Below, in pieces: positions 1 to 12,180 of a DNA stretch of 64,000 bases (positions are counted from its first letter, which is position 1; every line of letters starts with the position of its first letter). Position numbers and translations under genes: made by a program. Source of the DNA: Epiperipatus broadwayi (lineage: Eukaryota; Onychophora; Udeonychophora; Euonychophora; Peripatidae); assembly GCA_028023455.1 (NCBI GenBank), contig JAQFVV010012477.1, forward strand, positions 1,673,501 to 1,737,500, written 5' to 3'. The notes under the pieces are model-generated. The model saw nothing but the letters and a program-made list of their open reading frames with translations, was not told the DNA's origin and did no database searches.

Positions 1-2365
1 GGTGTGGTAGGATGCACATATCACTCTCTCTCACTTATTTTTTTAAAAAAATGAAATTACTGTGATACCAGAATGGAACCAGCTAAGGCTACCTCCAGAA
101 TATCAGACCGGTCTTCCATGAAAGTCTTCATGGGAATTGCCAACAGGAACAGGAAGCTCTTCTACTGTAAGCAATTGAACTGAACAATTTTAAAATCTGA
201 AGTAATTAAGAACTTTAAAGATTTGATCAGTTTATCTAAATTTTAAAAAAGGAACTTTTTTCTGACTTATGTTTAAAATTAATTATAAATGTTTAATTTT
301 TACATATTTGTTTGCTAAAAAAAATCATTTCCATTTTTTTTTAATTATTATTTTTATTTGTATTAATATTTATTGTTTAAATTATTAGACGCTTGCATGG
401 ATTCGTTCACGTTTAATTACATTTTTGTTTTCATATATGATTAAAATATATAGACATTCGGTAAATAATGATATCTTACGGTGAATATCTAAAATGTATT
501 TATTCGGATGTTTTTTTAGTTATTGGTGTTAATGTGGCATCTTATGATGAATTCCATTGGGTTTCTTGTGAATTCCCTCATGCAATTACATCAATGACTT
601 TATATTTTGATCATTTATGTTTATTTTGAAATGTTTTTGAGCATGTAATCTGTGTAGTCAATCTATGCTCAACATTAAAAAACAAATTTCTATAAATCCA
701 TCTGTGCGAATTTAAAAGTTCGCAAATAAAAACTTCTTTTTTAAGAATTAAAAATTGGAAATTAAAAAAATCATCTTAAACTCGTATATATATAAAATTG
801 GACACATAAAAAAAATTATTAAAATAAAACTTTATTAAAAATAGAAAAACTAAATCTTTCAACAAAAAGATTTAGAGATAAAAATATATCTTTAAGTTTG
901 GAAAACAAATTAATGTTATTGAAAAATGGAAATGATTATTTTAATTAGTCCAAGTGAACTAGCCCTTGGGCATTTAAATGTATAAGCAATGGTCAGATAG
1001 AAAAACAATAGAAACTAATAGCAAATAAAAAGAAATCCCATAGGAATCGGACTTCAACGAAAGTGTCTTCATCATCATGACGGAATGTTGAGTTAATCCG
1101 CAAAAATTAATATAAAAGGAAAGGTTTGGAAATAAAAAAATGATTATTAAGAGAGGACAGATATGTGTTAAGTTGGAGAGTTGGAGGTGAAGGGATTGAA
1201 AGATGCACTTTCAATTCCTTCAGTGATTATAAAAAGAAAGAAAGAAAAATGACCGTTAGTTTTCTACATTAAGGACCAGCTAAAGTAAAAAACCTCCAAC
1301 GGCTAACTGGATACCAATATCTTCAGGACGGCGTGGGAATTCCCGTTCAAAATTACAAACAACTACAAATTATGGACCTTTTAAAACTGTAAGAACTTTA
1401 GATAATTCATGAACATTAAATTAAAAACCTTACCATATTTAAAATAATTGCAATAGAATCCTATCTGACCAACTTTATTTATTAATAAGTAATTTTAATT
1501 TGATGTATTTCTTTTGTAAAATCATTTCCATTTTTTTTTGTTCTTTTAAGTTTTTATTATAATTTCTGTTTTTCGTTAAATTAAATTATATAAATGTTAA
1601 ACTTAAGTTGGGCGTGAATGGCTATATAGATTTGTAAAGTTATATTAGGGGAGGGTAATCTTAGGTTATTTGTTTCGTAGTTAAATTAGGTCAATGGATT
1701 GGATATATTGGTGTAATTAGTAGATGTAGTATGAGATTCTCTATGGGCAGAATCACTTTATACACTGCACTACTTCCTTTTTGCCTATTGGAATGCGATC
1801 GTAAGTTGGCAAAAATGACCGCAGTCCTTTCCTATGGAGTTTTTTTTATTGCTCTTATCATCAGATAGATGTAGTATTCCTATCTGATGAGAGGCAATTT
1901 CTTCTCTTAACCTTTTGGGCTGCTGTATTCGTGTTTCATTGAATGCATCGATATATCAGATGGATTGATGTTGTTTTAACTGCGAACTTTTGACCTAAGG
2001 TTAAACAAGAATAGAATATTTTCTTTTCAAATGCAAATCTATGTAGTCTATTCATACTTGACACTCTAAATAAAAATGCATTAAATTTAAGTTGGGTATG
2101 GACGTTGCATGGATTTGTTAGCGGTTAATTATGTTGTGGTTTTCATATTCGGTTAGAATATATAAGTCATTGATGTCAATGCGGAATCTTATGATGAATG
2201 CCATTGGGTTTCTTGTATTCCCTCTGCAATTGACGTTATCAATGACTTTGTATTTTGATCGGTTATGTTTATTTTGAAATGTTTTTAACCGTGGAATCTA
2301 TGCAGCCGATATATACTCAACATTATAAAACAAACTTTTATAAATACATCTGTGTGAACTTATAA
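1..2365. repeat. Block of diverged direct repeats
   Basis: No gene is recognised here. The clearest repeat pair is about 537-640 and 2185-2290: both read through 'ATTGGGTTTCTTGT', then 'TCAATGACTTT', then 'TTATGTTTATTTTGAAATG' in the same order. Looser similarity extends it to about 390-720 and 2095-2365. A shorter pair of 'ACCAGCTAA' segments followed by CCTCCA and GGGAATT occurs near 78-140 and 1274-1345. This suggests several copies of one repeat family in direct orientation. On the minus strand, 1043-1079 has a TGATGAAGAC...GTCCGA arrangement resembling the ribozyme-like cores noted at 4.5 and 32.6 kb, but too decayed to call. Confidence 0.5.
1852..1892. repeat. Short hairpin
   Basis: CTCTTATCATCAGATAG at 1852-1868 is followed after ten bases by CTATCTGATGAGAG at 1879-1892, so the segment can fold on itself with one or two mismatches. 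Its function is unknown. It may be the core of a foldback repeat. Confidence 0.55.
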
Positions 2366-2494
2366 AAATTAAAATCTAAAATAAAATTTAAAAATGTAGT
2401 TAAATGCTAAAGTAAACATACTAAAATAATAATGCTAAATTTTATATATATGTGCGTAAATAAATGTTTGTGTGTATAATTACTGGCAGTGGCT

Positions 2495-2740
2495 TATTTT
2501 ATTCTTTTTTATATATTCTTAGATAAGAATTTATTTTAAAATATAAATCTCTGCTATTCCACTGAGCTAGTGACAATGGGCTAATGACCAGAATCAAAAT
2601 ATATAAAATAAAAAAAATTTTAATTTTTTTTTTGACTTACGTATCTGCCAACTTTATAAATTTTCTAGGTTCAAATGCCTAGTGGCACCCTGTAGTGTAT
2701 ATTACATTAGTCTCCTATTCTCCAGATCGTTATAATATAT
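2495..2740 (+). mobile_element. SINE-like repeat, copy 1
   Basis: This shares an ordered set of motifs with 39955-40150 on the opposite strand: CT(C/A)-GCTATTC-TG, then a CTAGTG-AATGGGCTA-type A-box-like stretch, then TTATAAATTTTCTA and finally GCCTAGTGGCACCCTG. Here GGTTCAAATGCC near 2670 resembles a pol III B box. An AT-rich insertion separates the A-box-like and B-box-like parts by more than is usual in a tRNA. The two-copy similarity supports an interspersed repeat. The tRNA origin is inferred. Confidence 0.5.
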
Positions 2741-3574
2741 ATATATTAATAGAAAGCCCATTACATAAGAAAAGAAATAAACTAGCCCAAATATTGTTAA
2801 GGAGCCAAAATGTAATGGACAACATTATCCAATTATAAATAGATAAATTGCTTATCTGACCTTCCAACTAGTTATACATGAAATAAAACAAAACCATACA
2901 GAGAAATAATAAGACCTATCATTACAATTTATTCTCAGGGTTAATTTGACTAACTAACAAAATATATATAATTGAAACAAAGGGAATTTTATTGAATCCA
3001 ACATATAAGTTAAATAAATAAAACTATGTATATCTAAATATCTCAACTAACATTGGCTCATATAAATGACCTCAAAGTTAAATAATAACTAAAACACAAT
3101 ATTATTATCCATTAAGTTATGAATTTACCAAACTTCATAATGACTATGGCACTGAAAAGAAAGAACAAAATATTAATACATTTCTAAATAAAATACAAAG
3201 TCATTGCTTATGGAACAAATGGTGCATACTTTATTTCTAAATTATGATTTGATTTTTTTAATAGTATCTGTGTTTCAAATATTCTTTTTTTAGATATAGA
3301 CCAAATATATAAACAAAAACATATATATATATATACTTGCAATAAGTATCAATTAAATAAGCAAAGACATATTTGCTCTCCATAAATATAAATTGGTATA
3401 AATATAAACTATTATTTATGTTTTCCAAATCTTCAATTTAAAAAAAAAAAAAAATCAAATACAAAATATATATATATGCCATAAATATAAATCAAATAAA
3501 CAAATATATATTGTATGCAATATATATATATATATATAAATTATTAATCAATGTCTGTATTCCAATTATAGTAA
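2741..3574. other. AT-rich stretch, no gene seen
   Basis: Very AT-rich sequence with several short (TA)n runs, for example near 3320 and 3520, and an A run near 3440. No open frame or repeat family is recognised. Confidence 0.6.
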
Positions 3575-3645
3575 AATATATATAATTAATCAAAACAATA
3601 CAATAATTAATACAGTAAAAAATATTTTAAAAACAAATATATATC

Positions 3646-3706
3646 ACAATTTAATAGAAGTACTTTCAACTATCTATGTAGTCATTATCAACTAGATTCA
3701 AATTGT
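3646..3706 (-). ncRNA. Hammerhead-ribozyme-like core, left arm
   Basis: Read on the minus strand: a 5' arm ending ...GAATCTAG, TTGATAA in the place of CUGAUGA, one extra base, GACTAC, a 4-base loop, ATAGTT (one C-A mismatch), GAAA, GTACTT, then CTATTAAATTGT, which pairs back with the 5' arm with small bulges. The order matches a type I hammerhead with a very short helix III. The C-to-T and G-to-A changes in the core and the extra base before helix II argue that this copy is inactive. Confidence 0.45.
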
Positions 3707-3793
3707 ATTGCAAAAAACCATTACAAATTTAAACAAAAAGTAATATCTCATACATCAATTTTCTCACAATTCATTCGTTTTTATATTGGCAAC

Positions 3794-4010
3794 TTATCTA
3801 TTTATCAAATGATGCTTTTCACTTTTTATTAACATAGCTTCTTTAATTTTGCATTTATTATTATTTCTTTCAATACACAAAATCTTAACATTATTAAAAT
3901 CAAAATCAAAAACAAAATTACAAGTTACATGATGATCAAAAAATACTGACGGTGATATGTCATCATTTCTAACATTTTCTTGTCTTGATTTTTGTACTCG
4001 TTTATATAAA
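3794..4010 (-). pseudogene. Penelope-like C-terminal remnant (left copy)
   Basis: A minus-strand open frame of about 70 residues is nearly identical to the C-terminal part of the right-hand copy at 4044-4349. Both contain VQKSRQENVRNDDISPS, then FFDH, FDF, VKILCIERNNN and K-IK-AMLIK. The pattern H...FDF...I...ER....RKIKEA..IK is the end of the GIY-YIG endonuclease region of Penelope-like retroelements, whose protein has a reverse transcriptase followed by this nuclease. This copy lacks the GIY-YIG motif because it is truncated at the inner end of the inverted repeat. It is a fragment with no independent start. Confidence 0.6.
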
Positions 4011-4043
4011 TAGATTAATAAATAATTCAAAAAATAGATGTAG

Positions 4044-4349
4044 TATTTAAATCAAAGTTGTGCAATATATAAATGGCTTTGTGTTTGTGGAAAGGCATAT
4101 ATAGGTGAATTTAAATGTACACTGAAGAAAAGATCAAAGGAGCATTTGTTGTTATATAAACGAGTACAAAAATCAAGACAAGAAAATGTTAGAAATGATG
4201 ACATATCACCATCAGTATTCTTTGATCATAATGTAACTTGTAATTATGGTTTTGATTTTAATAAAGTTAAGATTTTGTGTATTGAAAGAAATAATAATAA
4301 ACGCAAAATTAAAAAAGCTATGTTAATTAAAAGGAAAATCATCATTTGA
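4044..4349 (+). pseudogene. Penelope-like element GIY-YIG endonuclease remnant
   Basis: The frame is open from just after a stop at 4041 to a stop near 4349 (about 101 codons). It reads IYKWLCVCGKAYIGE, then LKKRSKEH, VQKSRQENVRNDD, FFDHNV, FDFNKVKIL and ERNNNKRKIKKAMLIK. The IYK..C.CGK.YIG...L..R..EH pattern is the GIY-YIG nuclease core as it occurs at the C terminus of Penelope-like proteins, including the CCHC-like cysteines before YIG. In that family the nuclease nicks target DNA for target-primed reverse transcription. No reverse transcriptase is present upstream, so this is a 5'-truncated dead copy. An opposed copy of its C-terminal half lies at 3794-4010. Confidence 0.7.
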
Positions 4350-4447
4350 TAAATAGACAGGTTGCCAATATAAAAATTAATGAATTGTGGGAAAATTGAT
4401 GTATTATGTATTACTTTTTGTTTAAATTTGTAACGGTTTTTTGCAAT

Positions 4448-4508
4448 ACAATTTGAATCTAGTTGATAACGACTACATAGGTAGTTGAAAGTACTTCTAT
4501 TAAATTGT
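4448..4508 (+). ncRNA. Hammerhead-ribozyme-like core, right arm
   Basis: The 5' arm ACAATTTGAATCTAG (4448-4462) is followed by TTGATAA (CUGAUGA position, 4463-4469), one base, the GACTAC/GTAGTT stem with an ATAG loop (4471-4486), GAAA (4487-4490), the palindromic stretch around AGTACT, then CTATTAAATTGT (4497-4508), which pairs with the 5' arm apart from small bulges. Hammerhead motifs are described in Penelope-like terminal repeats, and this one sits downstream of a Penelope-like coding remnant. The core has two substitutions and an extra base before helix II, so activity is doubtful. Confidence 0.5.
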
Positions 4509-4578
4509 GGGATATATTTGTTTTTAAAATATTTTTTACTGTATTAATTATTGTATTGTTTTGATTATATATATATTG

Positions 4579-7500
4579 TAACCAGTTGGCTTACATAGCA
4601 TACACTAATATAGTGTGTGTGCATAAATATATATGTAAAATAAAGGAAAAGTAGAAATAAACATAGAATAAATTTTTGTAGATTTTTTTTTTATATTTCC
4701 TACAATAAAATAATAATAAGTAAAGCATTAAATAACTCTGAGTTTAAAGTAAAATTTCATTGTGAAGTAAGTATTTTAAAAAGGTCTGATAAATAATATT
4801 TGTAATTCTGATTTTGAAATGAAAAAAAAAAAAAGCAAGCATAATTTATTTTTTAAAATCTTTTAATTAATTCTTGTATAAAAAAATTTTTTTTAATTAA
4901 TGCTTGTTTGCATTTCTACTATGTAGTTAAAAATCTTTGTAGATTAAAAATTCTAAAGGATTATCACACCTTTGGTCAAATTTCAAAGATTAAAATAAAA
5001 ACATGAAAATCACACTTTGATAGAAATTTCCAGTTTGTTTTCAAATGGATTAGGCATATTGAAATCAGCCACTGTGTTTTTGTCACCTGACCTACCCAAG
5101 GTTATAAAAGACTGATAAAAAAATATTAGTTAGTTTTGACTTGCAGTTTTGTAAGAGTTCGCAGAAGAGATAGCTGTAAAGTTGGCTAAAATATTTTGTG
5201 AAGAGTTGGTAACCATAGCAGAAAATGGCCACAGTAAAGCTAACTGCAAAGATGGCTAGAATAATTATCAAGAGAACTGCCAGGAGGATTTAAGAATGCA
5301 AGGAAGTGGCTGCTCTACAATTCACTGATGGAATTTGAATTTACATGGAGGAAATGGCTCAAGATTCTTTGTAATTCATAACCTTAAAAATGTTCTGGAA
5401 CCAGCTTGCTGACCTAAGCTTACAAAATCCAAATATAAGTGGAACTGACTACAGAAGGGAAAAAGGCCAACCATACCTGAATTATATACTTTTTGCCCGA
5501 TGATGACATTTGCCTGGATTGAAAAAAAAAACAGCTTGCCCAAGATGAATACCAGCTGAATAAAGAAGTAATTATACTTATGCTGCTGTTTACCTATATG
5601 CACAGGGAATCACAAAAAAAATATGTCACATGTATATATAGTGAGTTATTTTATCTTAATATTTCTTAAAATGGCATTTAAAATTATAAATTAATAACTT
5701 AAAGTTAACACAAACAAGTAACTTTTGCTTGAGCTGAAATTTAACAGCTGTTATATATAATAATGAAATTTTAAATAATTTCTTTGGTCTGAAATAACAG
5801 ATATGTAAAACGATCTTATTTTTCATTTATTAAGAACCTTGCTAATTAATCAACAAGTACCTAGAAAACAAAAGTTGACTTTATTTAGTTTGATAAAAAA
5901 AAAAACAACTTATAAACTGAAATTAAATTTTAAATTGTACATTTTATTTATACACGTATATGTGAGAAATTTATGTTTTCCAAATGGAATCAATTAGAAA
6001 AAATATAACTATTATTATAAAAAATTAAAATATGTAACCTTTTGTCAGTGTGTGAATACATGCACACACATATATGTAAAATTTTAAACAGTTATAGTAT
6101 TTTTTTTTATGTATACGATTGTAATGTAAGTCAATTTTACTGCATATTTATGTGTGCACATATATGTCAATGCTTGTCAAATAAGACATGTATGCAAATT
6201 TTAATCTTTTTTTTTAATATTAATTGTATATTATAAATCACGCGTCTGTGTGCACGTATATGTAAATTAAGGTAACAATTTAAATTTTGAATAATAATTA
6301 TGCTAATCACAAATGTAATAATTATTTTATGTTTAATTGAAATGTCTTCATCATATATTATAAAACGCACATCTGTGTACGGTTATATGTATGCGTTTAT
6401 AGATACCCATTAAGAAATAATGCAGTTAATATAATAATTTGAATTTTGTAGTAATCTTGTAAATTACAGTGAGATGACTTTATTATTGTGTACTTTTCAA
6501 AATCCGAGCCTTATCCTATAAGACCTGAAATATCTTTTTTTTTGTTATTAATAAACTTGTATTTAATTGTTAAAAATTGTTTTCGTCATCTCTTGGTCAC
6601 ATAGAGTAATAGAGCTTGTGTTCTCTGAGCTAGATTCGAGCATGGGATGAATATATAAATGAGGATGTGTATTTAGTGCTTTGGGACATCCAGAGATGAT
6701 CAATCATCATCCTAGTTGGTGCAAAAGAGGATACTCTTTAAAGCACATGCACTATATTTTATTTTAGTTGAGTCTTGTTAAAAAAAATTAAGTTTATAGT
6801 TGGCCAGTACAAGTGGCCTGAGCATTGATGATGATCAGCATGTTTTAAATGTCCCAGCACTATTGTTTAGATTTTCTGCTTGTGTATTTTAATGGATGGG
6901 CACTAAGCTGGTGCATCCAAGTTATGTTTAAATAATTGCCCAAGGTAGCAAAGGCTCAATAGTTAGCCTGGTCTATAGAAGACCCATTTTCAATCCAGTC
7001 ACAAGGTGGACTGTTGATTTTATTAAATTTTATTGTGGATCATTAATGATGATGAATGATATTTTGAGTATTACTCATATTTATTTTGACTTATTGATAA
7101 TGCTGGTTGATGAATTTATAATTATGCTTTTAGTTGCTCTTCTGAGTTAGCTGGCTGATCTCACAATGTTCACAGAGATCTCTTGATCTCATGCTCCTTT
7201 TAAAATACTATTATACTTATAAATAACTTTTCAAATTATTGATATTTGTATTTCAATAAATGGACTGGGCTTGATGATGACTTTCCATCACCCCAGATTC
7301 ACTCCTTTCTTTCTATTCTCAATACCCTCATCCTGTTACAACATATATATATATATATATTGCTGTTTATGTCTTGCACAGGAGTTATTATATAAAATAA
7401 AAATAAAAATAGATAAATAAATAAATATTTGACTGGTAAAATCTTTTGAAATTAACATATTAGACTATAGATACACTCTCAAAGCTCAGTCAATTGATTG

Positions 7501-9138
7501 AACAACATTACATCAAAAGAAATCATCAAGAGTTCATTCCACTACACTATAAGGGTTTACCTACTTTATCCATTTTGAATCATGCTTGCTACCACAAGCA
7601 TCAAATACTTGGATTTATTATCTATAATGAGGCTCACTCAGGCCTATAAATATAATATTGCTTTGGCAACTCAGCCAACTAGTGCTAACCTAACATTTAA
7701 TATAATATCAATATGTGACTTATTTCACATGATCTTTTATTTGTAGTTAAAAAAATTATATATATACACACAAAAAAATATAAAGATGATTTCTAACTGA
7801 CAAGTACATGAATACTTATTTTTGATTTTAAATAACCTTTCAATAACTCAATTCAATTCATGATCCCTAAGAGCACACCTAATAATCAAATAATAATAAT
7901 AATAAAATCAAAAGAATTAACATATATAAAAATAATAAAAAAAATTGATAGTAAAATTTGTAAGGACAAATCTAACTTATTATGGAAATTAATAATAACC
8001 CATATGCAATTTAAATTTACACTCTTTGTTTTCAAATTTTAAATACTTAATATTGATTTTGTGATTTTATATAATATTTGTTTTGAGCAAGACAAGTTAA
8101 ATATAACAAAGTTATGTTTATAATTAACTTTTTTTTAAAAAAATAAAATAAAATAAAATATTGATCTCAAAAAATTATATAGATATATAATTTAAATTAA
8201 TTAGATTGTTTATTACCCTTTAAAAGTCCAACTTCTTCTGCTGTTTTCTTTTTTATTTCTTCCTAACATTTTAATACATTCTGTCATAAGCTGAATTTAG
8301 AAAAAAATATTATGTTAATGATGACATCAGTTCCAATGCATGTGTATTTAATTTTCCAAGATTTTCTTTCTTAAAATTTAAGTGTTGAATTTATTATACT
8401 GAATGATTAATTCCATTTGTTTCCAAATGGTTGTTAAGTTTAGAATTATAGATTTTTAGATAGCTATCTTGAATATTAAGCTCCAGATGCAATATAAATA
8501 TATATGTTGAGCAAGGGTGCAGTCATTCTTGACTGCAACATGTTTTATCTACCCCTCCATTGCTAATGAGCTCCAATCCAGTCATTTATTTAATTATTTT
8601 GAAGAATGAAAATAATGAATATATAAAATGCAATTAATTTCTCCTTCAATTTTTTTAATTGCAATCTTCTTTCTTATTGTTTTTTTCACATGCAATTGAA
8701 GATTTCTCATAACAACAATTGTTGATATCTTTTAAAGCATTCAAAGTAAAATAATGCCAATTATATATATATATTTAAAGTTTATTCAACAATTTACAAA
8801 ATATATATAAACAATAAACAACAACATTCCATTTTTAATTAATCACCAAAAATAAAATAATCTTTTACTTTAATTATCAATTTATATATTTTTATTTATA
8901 ATACTGACATATACACACTAATTTGAATATGGCATTATTGCCATTTAAAATCTCACCATGAAAAAAAAAATTAAAGCCATGTACCAGCAATAAATAAACA
9001 AAATAATAAATCCTAATAACTATAACTAACAACAATAAACAATAATAACACCCAATATATAAAAACCAAATCAAAGAGATTTTTTTTAAAATCAAGAATG
9101 ACACTTTGATAAAATAAAGATGGATTCATTGATTCTTT
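4579..9138. other. AT-rich intergenic DNA, no gene recognised
   Basis: There is no supported coding region. 5150-5600 is less AT-rich and contains a loose internal repeat (AGCTGTAAAGTTGGCTA / AACTGCAAAGATGGCTA) but matches no family I know. 6590-7030 may be a decayed SINE: ATTCGAGCATG resembles a B box, and 'GTGCTTTGGGACAT' and 'ATGTCCCAGCAC' segments lie in inverted order. Short (TA)n runs occur near 7345 and 8765. Open frames of 60-75 codons here are AT-rich chance frames. Confidence 0.5.
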
Positions 9139-10636
9139 ACTATATAAATATATAGTGCCTACTAAAATGTGAAATAAATTTCAATATGTGGTGTAACATC
9201 AATGGTAATTTTTTTGTTTTGATTTTAATAGTGAATATATTAACCGGGACTGTATTGGACTATGTTGTTATGACAGCATATAATAATTGAAGAAAAAAAT
9301 ATTTATTATCAATTGTGATTTCTAAAAATTGTGAATTCACTTTATTTATTTTAAAAATTAGTGTGTAAATAATAGTGTTTATAACTTGATAAAATTGTTA
9401 TTTTTTATGTATATTTTTATTACTGCATTCACAATTTATATATTTCTATTATAGAATGAAAGAAAGTAATCCTAATTACTTAATTTATGTTGGAATAAAA
9501 TAATCTTATTTGTATTTTAACCCTTTAATAGTGTTCTCTGGTTTAAGATGGTCATGACTTAAAGTCACTCGAAAACATCAGTTTTTATGTTACCATAGCG
9601 AATTTACACTTATTTTAAAGCTTAGAAAGTACCGTAAGATGATGCCCTCTCTAAAATTATTTTACAAGTAAAAAATGAATAATATTGACATAAGAACCTA
9701 CAACAGTAGGAGAAGGCAGGCTTTCCTAGATGCTGATTGGTTGGTTTACATTTGTAATAAAAGAAGAGCACCTCTCAATAATTTTCACTGATCCAACCTC
9801 TTTGTTTTGATTTTCAAAATGAAAATCATTGTTTTAGAGTGTTTTTTTTATTATTTTTCATACATATTATAAATTATTTTGATAAAATTTGCTGAAAATA
9901 TAATTACTTTACAAAAATGGTTTAAGTTTTTAGTAAAAATTATTTACTTTTACATGAACATAAATTGAAAAAGAAACCAGCACTAACAACAATTTTGATA
10001 CTAGTCAACTGTTTTCATCACTCCAAGCTCTTTATTTGATTTTCAAAATGAAAATCAACATTTTAGGGTGCTTTTCATATTATTTTTTGTACATATAAAT
10101 TATTTTGATAAAATAAGCTCAAAATATAATTATTTTAGAAAAATAATAAGATTTTAGTAAAAAATTCTTTACTTTTACATGAAGATAAATTGAGAAAGCA
10201 AATCACTGACATACTCAACATTTTCTAATAGATTACTAATGTTCTTTTGAGGTTCTCTCCAAAATATATTTTTATAAATAAAAATTTATTTTTGAAAAAA
10301 ACTTTCGTTCACTTTCATATTCAGACAAATTATTAATTTGCTTTTTACAAATGAAACTAAAACTAATATAATATTAAAAGATGAATATATTTGTATGTCT
10401 GATTCTGTAATTGACTAATCAAAAGTTTAGAGTTTTACCTTACTCAGTCAACTGGAATATTTGACAAGGAAAAGGGTAAAAATGTAAATGTTTGCTTTAT
10501 GTGTAATAAATTATAAAATATTTATTTTTTATTTATTATTATTTAATGTAATAAGATTTTTATTTATGAAATGCTGATTAGAATTGACCAGAAAGTTAGT
10601 ATAGAACATTGCCATAGTTTATTTTACATCAATAAA
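9139..10636 (+). mobile_element. Interspersed repeat copy A, interrupted by a TTAA element
   Basis: 9139-9520 and 10477-10636 together match 29800-30415 almost along their length. Shared landmarks are 'GTGCCTACTAAAATG'/'ATGCCTACTGAAATA', 'GAATATATTAACC', 'TATGACAGCATATAATA', 'TGCTGATTAGAATTGACCAG' and the end 'ATTTTACATCAATAAA'. The right end contains AATAAA and, in copy B, a short A run, so a retroposed transcript is possible. No coding frame is seen. The sequence between the two halves is a separate insertion (9521-10476). Copy B also has about 75 bp near 30108 that are missing here. Confidence 0.75.
9521..10476. mobile_element. piggyBac-like non-autonomous element (TTAA target)
   Basis: The insertion starts TTAA-CCCTTTAATAG and ends GGAAAAGGG-TAAA, so the ends are inverted CCCTTT. 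The related repeat at 29800-30415 lacks it and reads TTTTAAAAATA at the junction, which gives the pre-insertion site directly. The right TTAA has lost one T. Ends beginning CCC at a duplicated TTAA are typical of piggyBac-type elements. At 956 bp, with no transposase frame, it is non-autonomous. It contains an internal direct duplication of about 190 bp (about 9795-9975 and 10015-10205), both copies carrying TTCAAAATGAAAATCA and TACTTTTACATGAA. Confidence 0.7.
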
Positions 10637-11606
10637 GAAAGTTTATTTCTTATGCTGCTGTACATAAACCTAGATTGACAGCAAATAGAGAGTAAAATCC
10701 CCAGAATCCAAATACCATACACATTTCTGAAAATTTCCTGGACTCAAATTTAATATCATAACACTGGAGTAACTATAAATATGATAGAGAATGAGTGCCT
10801 CTATTAGCATTCTTTTTATGTTCAGATTAGAATTGATCAGTTCCTTATTTATCAAAAGAAAAAAAAAATTAAATTACAGAGAATGTTTAACCACTGACCA
10901 TATGTTGAATTTTATCATGAATGAAGGGATATTGCATTTGAAATCAGTCCATTCAGCATGTTATCCTAATAAAGGCTGAAAATGCATGCCTTTTTTACTT
11001 AAATTAAAACATTTCTGAGTGGTAAATTTATTTTGAATTCCTAGAGTTGATTTTGTGCCGGTTATTATAAAATATAATCTGTCCTATGTTCAATCATCTT
11101 TATTTATATCTAATTTATATATGACTCTATAAAAGTTGCATTGATTAGTCAGTCATGCTTAAAATTAGTGCCTCCAGGTTACTAGTACAATATATATGTT
11201 AAATTTACAATTCTCATGGCTTTTTAATATGATAGAGAATGAAAATTAAGAGATTATATACTTGTAAACAGAAATATTTTTACTTTATTGAAGTTGCCAA
11301 AAAATTGTCAATTATTACTAATTGACAATCATCCAGAGACTAATCAAGCTGTCAGCATTAACATGTAATAGCTTTTTATTGCAATTTATTGAATTAAATG
11401 AGAACCACTTTTACTACAAATCTAAGTTTTTATCAGAATTTAAACTGGGTATGCTATGCAATTCAAAATAATAATCATAGTATAAGCTAGCTATACCTGT
11501 TATTTATATTCCTTTTATTTATTGGTAAATGAAATATTGTAAAATTAATTCCAGACTTTTGTTTACATGTAGGTAGATTGAAAATACTTATTTTAGCATG
11601 TACAAG
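10637..11606. other. AT-rich stretch, no gene seen
   Basis: No coding region or repeat family is recognised. Short chance frames on both strands around 10670-10980 have no family resemblance. Confidence 0.6.

Positions 11607-12180
<574 letters not shown>

Larger units (their letters stand above)
3575..4578. repeat. Large inverted repeat of two Penelope-like element 3' ends
   Basis: The left arm (about 3575-4010, minus) and right arm (about 4150-4578, plus) are near-identical reverse complements about 430 bp long, with a spacer of about 140 bp. Each arm runs outward from a coding remnant through a 3' untranslated part containing a hammerhead-like core to an AT-rich end. The right copy extends further 5' into the spacer, where its GIY-YIG motif lies. 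Two 5'-truncated copies meeting head to head is a recognised outcome of Penelope-like insertion. Arm ends were set by eye. Confidence 0.8.
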
